A stretch of 6,394 bases of DNA from contig JAIUNH010000234.1 of the NCBI GenBank assembly GCA_020161965.1, forward strand, positions 1 to 6,394. Reading direction: 5' to 3'. Source of the DNA: Pseudomonadota bacterium. Lineage in GTDB: Bacteria; Pseudomonadota; Alphaproteobacteria; CACIAM-22H2. Positions 1-5,419 of this stretch are shown in pieces (position 1 is the stretch's first letter; every line of letters begins with the position of its first letter). The position numbers and the translations under genes are program-made. The notes beneath the pieces are model-generated. The model had not been told where the DNA came from, did not search any database, and saw only the letters and a list, made by a program, of their open reading frames with translations.

Positions 1-20
1 AAATCGAGATCGCTGGTCAT
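1..20 (-). other. Possible 5' end of a gene leaving the left edge
   Basis: On the minus strand an ATG at 20-18 opens a frame reading MTSDLD before the window ends. The same frame is open further upstream, with a TTG at 77-75 as an alternative start. It lies downstream of the candidate promoter at 78-106. No good Shine-Dalgarno sequence precedes either start, and six codons are too few to recognise a family. A competing reading is the last residues of a plus-strand gene ending at the TAA at 34-36. This entry only marks where a neighbouring gene may begin. Confidence 0.2.
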
Positions 21-77
21 CGGAGCGGGAGCGTAAGGAGTCGCCGGACGCACGTCCAACGGCCCGTGCAGCGTCAA

Positions 78-106
78 TCCATAAATCGCATAATGTATAT
101 TATCAA
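78..106 (-). promoter_or_regulatory. Candidate sigma-70-type promoter with overlapping near-palindrome
   Basis: Read on the minus strand, TTGATA (101-106; 5 of 6 matches to TTGACA) is followed after exactly 17 bases by TATGGA (78-83; 3 of 6 matches to TATAAT). The spacer and part of the -35 box are covered by a near-perfect 14-base inverted repeat (90-103, ATAATGTATATTAT, arms ATAAT/ATTAT). That placement would suit a dimeric repressor. The patch from about 82 to 130 is strongly AT-rich in otherwise GC-rich DNA, as expected for a promoter region. It would drive a gene running leftwards off the window. The -10 match is weak and no regulator is known, so this is an inference from spacing and composition. 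Confidence 0.35.
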
Positions 107-155
107 AAATTAAAGATACGATTTTGGTACAGATACTTGGACTGGCTTTCGCGCC

Positions 156-983
156 TTATTTCGCCGCTTGTGCCGCTTGGCGTTTAGCGACGTCCAGAAC
201 CAGCCCGTCATAGCCCGGTTCGACGGCGGCCGGCAGCTTGGCGGCCAGCGTGGCGTAGTCCAGCCGGTGGTTCATGTGGGTCAGAACCGCACGGCGCGGC
301 CCTACCCGTGCGATCCATTCCAGCGTCTGGTCGAGATGGCTATGGGCGAAGTTCGGCTGCTCCTGCAGGCAGTCGACGATCCAGGTATCGATCCCGGCCA
401 AGGCCGCGAACCCGGCTTCGGGCATTTCCTTCACGTCGGTCGAATAGCCGAAATCGCCGAACCGCAGGCCCAGCGTCGGGTCGCGGTCGCCGCCATGAAC
501 CTGCATGAAGGCCGTCACGTCGATATCGCCGATCCGGACCGTCTGGCCGGGTTCCAGCACCTTGGGCACCAGAACCGGCACGACCCAGGCGCCTTTGAGC
601 GCCAGTTCGTTCGGCGGCTCGAACGCATAGCCGAACCGGCGCTTGGCTTCGGCCAAGGTCCGGGCGTCGCCATAGCAATCCAGCGGCGCGTTCTTGATCC
701 AGTTCAGCGTGCGCAGATCGTCGATGCCGTGCATGTGGTCGGCATGTTCGTGGGTGAAAATCACCGCGTCGAACTTGGTCAGGCCCGAGGCCAGCAATTG
801 CTGGCGCAGATCGGGGCTGGCATCGACCAGAATGCGCGTCGTGGCGCTCTCGACGACGATCGAAACCCGAGTGCGCTTGTTCTTGGGATCCGCACTGGAA
901 CAAACGGCGCACGTGCAGCCGACGAGGGGCACGCCGGCCGAGGCGCCGCTGCCCAGCATCGTGACCTTCAGGTTTTGGTTCAC
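156..983 (-). CDS. PhnP-like MBL-fold metallo-hydrolase
   Basis: This is a 275-residue metallo-beta-lactamase-fold hydrolase of the PhnP-like group, probably a cytoplasmic metal-dependent phosphodiesterase. The metal motif HEHADH is at residues 78-83. Further candidate ligands are H163, D183 (in STD) and H236. Near the N-terminus C23, C25 and C28 (in GCTCAVC), together with H239 three residues after H236, match the extra structural zinc site that I recall for E. coli PhnP (C21/C23/C26/H225), so both metal sites look intact. There is no signal peptide. The GTG start at 983-981 overlaps the tatD stop (shared GTGA) and has no clear Shine-Dalgarno sequence, which suggests translational coupling. 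Automatic annotation may call it phosphoribosyl 1,2-cyclic phosphate phosphodiesterase. No C-P lyase genes are present here, so the true substrate is unknown. The fold is certain, the reaction is not. Confidence 0.9.
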   Translation of the reverse strand: MNQNLKVTMLGSGASAGVPLVGCTCAVCSSADPKNKRTRVSIVVESATTRILVDASPDLRQQLLASGLTKFDAVIFTHEHADHMHGIDDLRTLNWIKNAPLDCYGDARTLAEAKRRFGYAFEPPNELALKGAWVVPVLVPKVLEPGQTVRIGDIDVTAFMQVHGGDRDPTLGLRFGDFGYSTDVKEMPEAGFAALAGIDTWIVDCLQEQPNFAHSHLDQTLEWIARVGPRRAVLTHMNHRLDYATLAAKLPAAVEPGYDGLVLDVAKRQAAQAAK

Positions 984-1777
984 GCCGCCGCCGCTGCGGG
1001 CCGTTTGGCGCGCGCGAACAGTTTGTAGAAATTCTCGGTCGTGACGGCGCCGAGTTCCTCGACCGTGACGTTCTTGAGGCCCGCCACGCAGCGCGCGGTG
1101 TGGATCACATAGCTCGGCTCGCACGGCTTGCCGCGCATCGGGATCGGCGCCAGATACGGCGAATCCGTTTCGACCAACAGCTTGTCGAGCGGAATTTCCT
1201 TTACCGTGCGACGAAGATCCTCGGCGTTCTTGAACGTGACGATGCCCGAGATCGAGATGAAATAGCCGAGCTTCATCGCGTGCTGCGCAAGCTCCAGGCT
1301 CGACGTGAAGCAATGCAGCACGCCCGTCACGCCGGGCAATTCCTTCGCCGCCCAATCGAGCAGTTCGATCGTATCCGCGTCGGCGTCGCGCGTATGGATC
1401 ACGACCGGCAAGCCGGTCGCGTGCGCCGCGCGCAGATGGGCGCGGAAATTCTCGCGCTGCGGTTCGCGCGGGCTTTTCTCGTAATAGTAATCGAGGCCGG
1501 TTTCGCCGATCCCGACGACTTTCGGGTGTGCCGCCTCGGCGACCAACGCTTCGGTCGCGGCTTGTTCGTGTTGGGCTTCGTGCGGATGAACGCCGACCGT
1601 GCAGAACACGTTGGGCGCACTTTCCGCAATCTTGCGCACGTTCTCGAATGCCGACAATTTCGTGCCAATGGCAAGCATCGTCTCGACGCCCGCCGAGCGC
1701 GCGCGCGCCAGCACGCCCGGGAAATCCTTTTGCAGTTCCGGGTAGTCGAGATGGCAATGGGAGTCGACGAGGATCAC
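980..1777 (-). CDS. tatD: TatD family metal-dependent hydrolase (DNase)
   Basis: This is a 265-residue TatD/YcfH-type hydrolase with a TIM-barrel amidohydrolase fold and the length usual for the family. Members are metal-dependent DNases linked to 3'-5' exonuclease activity and DNA repair; despite the name they are not core parts of Tat export. Signature residues are all visible: DSHCHLD at residues 5-11 (H7 and H9 as metal ligands), GVHPH at 62-66, GETGLDY at 91-97 (E92 bridging metals), H128 in VIHTR, H155 in LHCF, and D205 in ETDSPYLAP. The GTG start at 1777-1775 overlaps the metG TGA stop (GTGA). It puts the metal motif at the expected distance from the N-terminus, and purine-rich sequence lies just upstream. 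The C-terminus ends in an alanine run. It lies between metG and the MBL gene, consistent with one transcript. The specific paralogue (TatD, YcfH or YjjV) cannot be fixed. Confidence 0.93.
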   Translation of the reverse strand: MILVDSHCHLDYPELQKDFPGVLARARSAGVETMLAIGTKLSAFENVRKIAESAPNVFCTVGVHPHEAQHEQAATEALVAEAAHPKVVGIGETGLDYYYEKSPREPQRENFRAHLRAAHATGLPVVIHTRDADADTIELLDWAAKELPGVTGVLHCFTSSLELAQHAMKLGYFISISGIVTFKNAEDLRRTVKEIPLDKLLVETDSPYLAPIPMRGKPCEPSYVIHTARCVAGLKNVTVEELGAVTTENFYKLFARAKRPAAAAA

Positions 1778-3357
1778 TTCTTCTTCGGCCCCTCGCCCGC
1801 CACCGGTGCGGCCGGATCGACATAGCGCGGGAACAAGCCCTGCGGTGCCGGCAACGCCGTGCCCGCGACCAACACTTTGTCCCAGGCGGACGCGTCGCGC
1901 GCATCGGTGGGAACGGCGAGTTGGTCGAGCAGCCTCGCCATCGTCGTCGGCATATAGGGCTGAAGCAACAGCGCAACGCGGCGCAGTATTTCCATCAGCA
2001 CGTAGAGCACCGTCGCCATGCGCGCGGGATCGGTCTTGCGTAGCGTCCATGGCGCTTGCGCGTCGACATAGCGATTGGCTTCGGCAACGACCGCAAACAC
2101 GGCGTCGAGCGCCTTGTGGAAACCTTGCTGGGCCATATCCGCGCGCACGATCGCCAGCAGCGCGGCGGCCTTGTCGAGCATCGCGCGGTCGGCATCGCTG
2201 AAATCGCCCGGCGTGGGCACGCATGCACCCGCGTTCTTGGCGACGAAGGACAGCACGCGCTGGCCGAGATTGCCGAGATCATTGGCGAGATCGGTATTCA
2301 TGCGCCGGATCATCGCCGCTTGCGAATAGTCGCCGTCCTGGCCGAACGGCACTTCGCGCATCAGGAAGTAGCGCACTTGGTCGAGGCCATAGGTCTCGAT
2401 CAACTTGATCGGATCGATGACGTTACCGAGCGACTTCGAAATCTTCTGGCCTTCATTGGTCCACCAGCCATGCGCGTAGACGCGCTTGGCCGGCGCCAGA
2501 CCGGCGGCTTCCAGGAACGCGGGCCAATAGACCGCGTGGAAGCGCACGATGTCCTTGCCGACCATATGAACCGAGGCGGGCCAGAAGGTTTTGAACAGAT
2601 CGCTCTCGACGTTCGGGTAACCGACCGCCGTGATGTAGTTGGTCAGCGCGTCGAGCCACACATACATCACGTGCTTTTCGTCGCCAGGCACTTTGATGCC
2701 CCAGTCGAACGTGGTGCGCGAGATCGAAAGGTCATGCAGCCCCTGCTTCACGAAGCTCATCACTTCGTTGCGGCGCGTGGCCGGGCCGACCGCGTCGGGG
2801 TTCTTCTCGTACCATTCGAGCAGCCAATCGCCCCAATCCGACAGGCGGAAGAAATAGGACGGCTCCTCGACCCATTCGACCTCGGCGCCCGAAGGTGCGC
2901 GCTTCTTGCCGTCGGGCCCGGTCGTGAGTTCGGACTCGTCATAATAGGCTTCGTCGCGCACCGCGTACCAGCCGTCGTATTTGCCGAGATAGATGTTGTC
3001 GTTGCCCTTGGGCGTCTTGCGCGCGGCCATCGCGCGCCAGATCGCCTGGACGGAATCCTTGTGGCGCTGCTCGGTCGTGCGGATGAAATCGTCGTTGGAG
3101 CAGCCCATGGCCGGCAGCAACGCACGGAAATTTTGCGACACCTTGTCCGTGAACGCCTGCGGATCGACGCCCGCCAGTGCGGCCGCCTTGGCGACCTTCT
3201 GGCCGTGCTCGTCGGTGCCCGACAGGAAATGGACGCGGTATCCGTCGAACCGCATGAAGCGCGCCAGCACGTCGCAGGCGAGCGAGGTGTAGGCGTGCCC
3301 GATATGGGGAACGTCGTTGACGTAATAGATCGGCGAAGTGACGTAGAAGCTTTTCAT
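1774..3357 (-). CDS. metG: Methionine--tRNA ligase
   Basis: This cytoplasmic class I synthetase charges tRNA-Met and initiator tRNA with methionine, using ATP. The 527-residue product starts MKSFYVTSPIYY, as expected for the family. It carries HIGH at residues 18-21, FLSGTDEHG at 44-52 and the KMSKS loop as KISKS at 305-309, followed by an alpha-helical anticodon-binding domain (roughly 360-480). The connective region (about 125-165) has none of the zinc-knuckle cysteines seen in E. coli MetG. There is also no C-terminal Trbp111-like tRNA-binding domain, so it is far shorter than the roughly 680-residue E. coli enzyme. As I recall, both traits are normal in alphaproteobacteria. The ATG at 3357-3355 is chosen because it gives the family N-terminus; an upstream in-frame start at 3399 would add 14 unrelated residues. 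No Shine-Dalgarno sequence is visible. The stop overlaps the tatD start. Confidence 0.97.
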   Translation of the reverse strand: MKSFYVTSPIYYVNDVPHIGHAYTSLACDVLARFMRFDGYRVHFLSGTDEHGQKVAKAAALAGVDPQAFTDKVSQNFRALLPAMGCSNDDFIRTTEQRHKDSVQAIWRAMAARKTPKGNDNIYLGKYDGWYAVRDEAYYDESELTTGPDGKKRAPSGAEVEWVEEPSYFFRLSDWGDWLLEWYEKNPDAVGPATRRNEVMSFVKQGLHDLSISRTTFDWGIKVPGDEKHVMYVWLDALTNYITAVGYPNVESDLFKTFWPASVHMVGKDIVRFHAVYWPAFLEAAGLAPAKRVYAHGWWTNEGQKISKSLGNVIDPIKLIETYGLDQVRYFLMREVPFGQDGDYSQAAMIRRMNTDLANDLGNLGQRVLSFVAKNAGACVPTPGDFSDADRAMLDKAAALLAIVRADMAQQGFHKALDAVFAVVAEANRYVDAQAPWTLRKTDPARMATVLYVLMEILRRVALLLQPYMPTTMARLLDQLAVPTDARDASAWDKVLVAGTALPAPQGLFPRYVDPAAPVAGEGPKKK

Positions 3358-3364
3358 GGCAGGA

Positions 3365-3393
3365 TATATGGCCCGCCCGCTAATTCCGTGCAA
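3365..3393 (-). promoter_or_regulatory. Candidate metG promoter, near-leaderless
   Basis: On the minus strand TTGCAC (3388-3393; 4 of 6 matches to TTGACA) is followed after 17 bases by CATATA (3365-3370; 3 of 6 matches to TATAAT). Transcription would begin about one to three bases before the metG ATG, which fits the lack of a Shine-Dalgarno sequence there. metG needs a promoter somewhere in this gap unless it is read from holB across the hpx genes. The hexamers are weak and could be chance. Confidence 0.22.
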
Positions 3394-3405
3394 GCGCATG
3401 ACAAA

Positions 3406-3422
3406 TTGGCCGGGTTCTTGCT
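3406..3422 (+). promoter_or_regulatory. Candidate sigma-54 (-24/-12) promoter for hpxXYZ
   Basis: The sequence TTGGCCGGGTTCTTGCT matches the sigma-54 consensus YTGGCACGRNNNTTGCW at all defined positions except the A and C of GGCAC. The GG (3408-3409) and GC (3420-3421) are exactly 12 bases apart, first base to first base. No convincing sigma-70 boxes face right in the 80-base gap. Sigma-54 promoters with NtrC are classic for nitrogen-scavenging genes, which suits an oxalurate/allantoin-related cassette. Two cautions apply. I see no NtrC site, and the predicted start of transcription (about 3433) leaves only about five bases before the hpxX ATG. GG-N10-GC also occurs by chance in GC-rich DNA. 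Confidence 0.42.
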
Positions 3423-3437
3423 TCCTTCTGGCCCGCC

Positions 3438-3626
3438 ATGGATGACATCGACGCCTATCTCGACCAAACCGCCGCGATTCTCGGTCTCAAGATCGACCCC
3501 GCCTATCGGCCGGGCGTTCGCGGCAACCTGGAACGTACGTTCGCCATCGCCAAGGCGGTGACCGAGTTCGACCTTCCCGACGAGCTTGAAGCCGCCCCTG
3601 TTTGGCGGCCGGAGGGGTTGAAGTGA
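3438..3626 (+). CDS. hpxX: AtzG-like / HpxX small subunit (DUF4089)
   Basis: This is a 62-residue protein of the AtzG-like DUF4089 family, named HpxX in hpx clusters. It resembles GatC: a small, helical, non-catalytic subunit that wraps and stabilises an amidase. AtzG does this for AtzE in 1-carboxybiuret hydrolysis. Visible family features are an N-terminal helix with YLDQTAAILGL (residues 7-17), PAYRPGV (21-27), a helix ending VTEFDLPDE (41-49) and the C-terminal AAPVWRP (52-58). The ATG at 3438 gives the full short family length. No Shine-Dalgarno sequence precedes it (the upstream bases are pyrimidine-rich), so initiation may be leaderless or weak. Its stop overlaps the GTG of the next gene, and its last codons supply that gene's ribosome-binding site, a close coupling expected for stoichiometric subunits. 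The gene is small enough to be missed by automatic callers. Confidence 0.85.
   Translation: MDDIDAYLDQTAAILGLKIDPAYRPGVRGNLERTFAIAKAVTEFDLPDELEAAPVWRPEGLK
3611..3616 (+). promoter_or_regulatory. Ribosome-binding site of hpxY
   Basis: GGAGGG lies inside the last hpxX codons, with six to seven bases between it and the GTG at 3623. It is one of the strongest Shine-Dalgarno matches beside any start here. It decides for the GTG at 3623 over an in-frame TTG at 3602, which lies before this site and would add seven poorly fitting residues. Confidence 0.75.
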
Positions 3627-5014
3627 CCCCGATCGAACTTTCGGCGCATGAGATCGCGCGCCGCGTCGCCTCGGGCGGAATCTCGGCGCGCGCGATCGTC
3701 GAGACGATGCTGGTACGCATCGCAAGCCAGAACCCGGAGATCAATGCCTTCACCGACGTGATCGCGGGTCGCGCACTGGCGCAAGCCGACGCGATCGACG
3801 CCAAGCGCGCGAAGGGCGAGAAGCTCGGCCCCCTCGCCGGCGTGCCTTACGCGGTCAAGAACCTGTTCGATATCGAAGGCCTGCCGACGCGCGCGGGCTC
3901 CAAGATCAATCGCGACCTGCCGCAAGCCAAGCGCGACTCTTTCCTCGGCCGCCGGATGAACGAAGCCGATGCGATCTACCTCGGCGGGCTCAACATGGGC
4001 GAATACGCCTACGACTTCACCGGCGAGAACGAGCATGACGGCCCGTCGCGCAATCCGCATGACCGCACGCGCATGACCGGCGGTTCGTCGGGCGGTTCGG
4101 GTGCGGCCGTCGCGTCCGGCATGGTGCCGGTAGCGCTGGGCTCCGACACCAACGGCTCGATCCGCGTGCCCGGCGCGCTCTGCGGCATTTTCGGTTTGAA
4201 GCCGACTTATGGCCGCCTCGGCCGAAGCGATACGTTTCCGTTCGTAGGTTCGCTCGATCATCTCGGGCCGTTCGCGCGCACGGCCAAAGATCTTGCCCTC
4301 GTCTACGACGCGCTGCAAGGCGTTGACGATGCCGATGCGGGCCAGACGCCTCGCGAACTCGAACCCAGCTTCGCCAATGTCGGTCTCGGCGCCGAAGGTT
4401 TGCGCATCGCGGTCGGTGGCGGCTATTTCGCCCAAGGCGGCGAGCAAGTCGCATTCGATGCGGTCGCCCGCGCCGCCAAGGCGCTGGGGGCAACGCGCGA
4501 AGTGATTCTGCCGGAAGCGCAACGCGCGCGCGCCGCCGCCTACACGATCACGACGGCCGAGGGTGCGCAGCTGCACGAGAAGCGCTTGCGCAATCGCGCC
4601 GCCGATTTCGATCCCGCGACGCGCGATCGCCTGCTCGCCGGGCTGATGGTGCCCGCCGCTTGGTATGTGAAGGCGCAACGCTTCCGTCGCTGGTATGCGG
4701 ATCAAGTGCTGAAGCTGTTCGCCGATGTCGACGCGATCCTGCTGCCGGCGACGCCCTGCGCCGCGCCGAAGCTCGGTCAGACGACTATGAATATCGGCGG
4801 CCAGGAAATGCTGGTGCGGCCCAATCTCGGCATGTTCACGCAACCGATCTCGTTCATCGGCTTGCCCGTGGCGTTGGCGCCGATCCACACCAAGGGTGCG
4901 ATGCCGCTGGGTGTGCAGATCGTCGCCGCCCCGTGGCGCGAGGATATCGCCTTGCGCGTCGCCTACGAACTCGAGCGCCAAGGTATCGCGACCGCCCCGG
5001 TCGCCGGACTCTAG
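3623..5014 (+). CDS. hpxY: AtzE/HpxY family amidohydrolase (amidase signature)
   Basis: This 463-residue, cytoplasmic amidase-signature enzyme has the Ser-cisSer-Lys triad: K79 in PYAVKN, S155 in the GGSSGGSG loop (153-160) and nucleophile S179 in SDTNGSIRVP (174-183), followed by CGIFGLKPTYGRL (187-199). The 24-residue gap between the two serines equals that in FAAH and malonamidase E2. The DTNGSIRVP form, rather than the DTGGS form usual in GatA, fits the AtzE/HpxY group as I recall it. AtzE hydrolyses 1-carboxybiuret with AtzG. HpxY works in the oxalurate branch of purine/allantoin catabolism, but its exact reaction is not firmly known to me. The small DUF4089 partner before it and hpxZ after it favour the hpx assignment over cyanuric-acid degradation. 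It is not a tRNA amidotransferase subunit, since no gatB is near. The GTG start overlaps the hpxX stop. Confidence 0.88.
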   Translation: MTPIELSAHEIARRVASGGISARAIVETMLVRIASQNPEINAFTDVIAGRALAQADAIDAKRAKGEKLGPLAGVPYAVKNLFDIEGLPTRAGSKINRDLPQAKRDSFLGRRMNEADAIYLGGLNMGEYAYDFTGENEHDGPSRNPHDRTRMTGGSSGGSGAAVASGMVPVALGSDTNGSIRVPGALCGIFGLKPTYGRLGRSDTFPFVGSLDHLGPFARTAKDLALVYDALQGVDDADAGQTPRELEPSFANVGLGAEGLRIAVGGGYFAQGGEQVAFDAVARAAKALGATREVILPEAQRARAAAYTITTAEGAQLHEKRLRNRAADFDPATRDRLLAGLMVPAAWYVKAQRFRRWYADQVLKLFADVDAILLPATPCAAPKLGQTTMNIGGQEMLVRPNLGMFTQPISFIGLPVALAPIHTKGAMPLGVQIVAAPWREDIALRVAYELERQGIATAPVAGL

Positions 5015-5028
5015 GAAAGAGCACGAAG

Positions 5029-5412
5029 ATGGACGTCGATATTCCCGAAGTGAAGGCCGAACTGACCGCGATGTTCGAGCGCTACGAAAAGGCGCTGACG
5101 ACCAACGACGTCGAGACGCTCGACGAGTTGTTCAAGAACGCGCCCTATACGATCCGTTATGGGGCGGCGGAAAATCTCTACGGCTATCTCGAGATCGCGG
5201 CGTTCCGCGCGGCGCGGCCTAGCGTGGGCTTGCAGCGCACGCTCGAAAAACCTGTCATCACGACGTTCGGGCGCGATTTCGGCACGGCGTCGACGCTGTT
5301 CCGCCGCACGCCCGGCCGCTTGGGCCGCCAGATGCAGACCTGGGTGCGATTCCCCGAAGGCTGGCGCGTCGTCGCAGCACACGTGTCGATCATCGACGAA
5401 CCGAAGGCGTAG
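5029..5412 (+). CDS. hpxZ: HpxZ family protein (DUF3225, SnoaL/NTF2-like)
   Basis: This is a 127-residue protein of the DUF3225/HpxZ family with a predicted NTF2/SnoaL-like cone fold: N-terminal helices (about 6-37) followed by a curved sheet. Conserved blocks as I recall them are RYGAAENLYGY (43-53), AFRAARP (58-64), a TTFGRD block (78-83), GRQMQTWVRF (99-108) and GWRVVAAHVS (111-120). Annotation usually reads oxalurate catabolism protein HpxZ, but I know of no demonstrated enzymatic activity. It always seems to travel with hpxX and hpxY, so a role as subunit, accessory factor or substrate-conditioning enzyme is likely. The ATG at 5029 follows the hpxY stop by 14 bases, with purine-rich AGGAAAGAG (5013-5021) as a probable ribosome-binding site at slightly long spacing. 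Its TAG stop directly abuts the holB stop from the other strand. Confidence 0.85.
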   Translation: MDVDIPEVKAELTAMFERYEKALTTNDVETLDELFKNAPYTIRYGAAENLYGYLEIAAFRAARPSVGLQRTLEKPVITTFGRDFGTASTLFRRTPGRLGRQMQTWVRFPEGWRVVAAHVSIIDEPKA

Positions 5413-5419
5413 CTACGCC
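5406..5419. repeat. Palindrome formed by two abutting stop codons
   Basis: GGCGTAGCTACGCC is a perfect 14-base palindrome. Its centre is the junction between the hpxZ stop (TAG, 5410-5412) and the holB stop (TAG on the minus strand, 5415-5413), each preceded by a GCG alanine codon. As RNA it could form only a five-base-pair stem with an AGCT loop, and neither side has a T-run. It is therefore at best a poor intrinsic terminator. The symmetry may simply follow from two Ala-stop ends meeting head-on. Confidence 0.8.

Noticed and set aside
1..36. C-terminus of a plus-strand gene ending at the TAA at 34-36
   Set aside because: Only eleven codons are visible, with no recognisable motif. It cannot be told from chance or from the competing minus-strand reading.
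110..155. Intrinsic terminator after the MBL gene
   Set aside because: The only nearby stem is three base pairs (GGC/GCC around 145-155), and the T-rich stretch on the minus strand is too far from it.
168..1028. 286-codon plus-strand frame opposite the MBL hydrolase gene
   Set aside because: It is the mirror of a gene with complete metal-binding motifs. Its composition is that of an antisense frame.
1100..1825. 241-codon plus-strand frame opposite tatD
   Set aside because: It is a shadow of tatD with no ribosome-binding site or family resemblance.
3210..3226. NtrC-binding site upstream of the candidate sigma-54 promoter
   Set aside because: TGCTCGTCGGTGCC resembles one half-site, but the two halves do not fit the dyad spacing of the NtrC consensus.
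2056..3561. 501-codon plus-strand open frame opposite metG
   Set aside because: It lies almost wholly antisense to a well-supported metG. Its translation is rich in R, H, D and G without any recognisable motif, which is typical of a GC-rich shadow frame.
3602..3622. Upstream TTG start for hpxY
   Set aside because: It would add seven residues unlike the family start and would lie before the GGAGGG site, which is correctly spaced for the GTG at 3623.
3503..4981. 492-codon minus-strand open frame opposite hpxX/hpxY
   Set aside because: It is antisense to the amidase with its full catalytic motifs. The predicted protein is arginine-rich and has no family signature.
3623..5014. gatA, the glutamyl-tRNA(Gln) amidotransferase subunit, with hpxX as gatC
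   Set aside because: The DTNGSIRVP motif, the DUF4089-type small partner and the hpxZ neighbour point to AtzE/HpxY, and no gatB is present.
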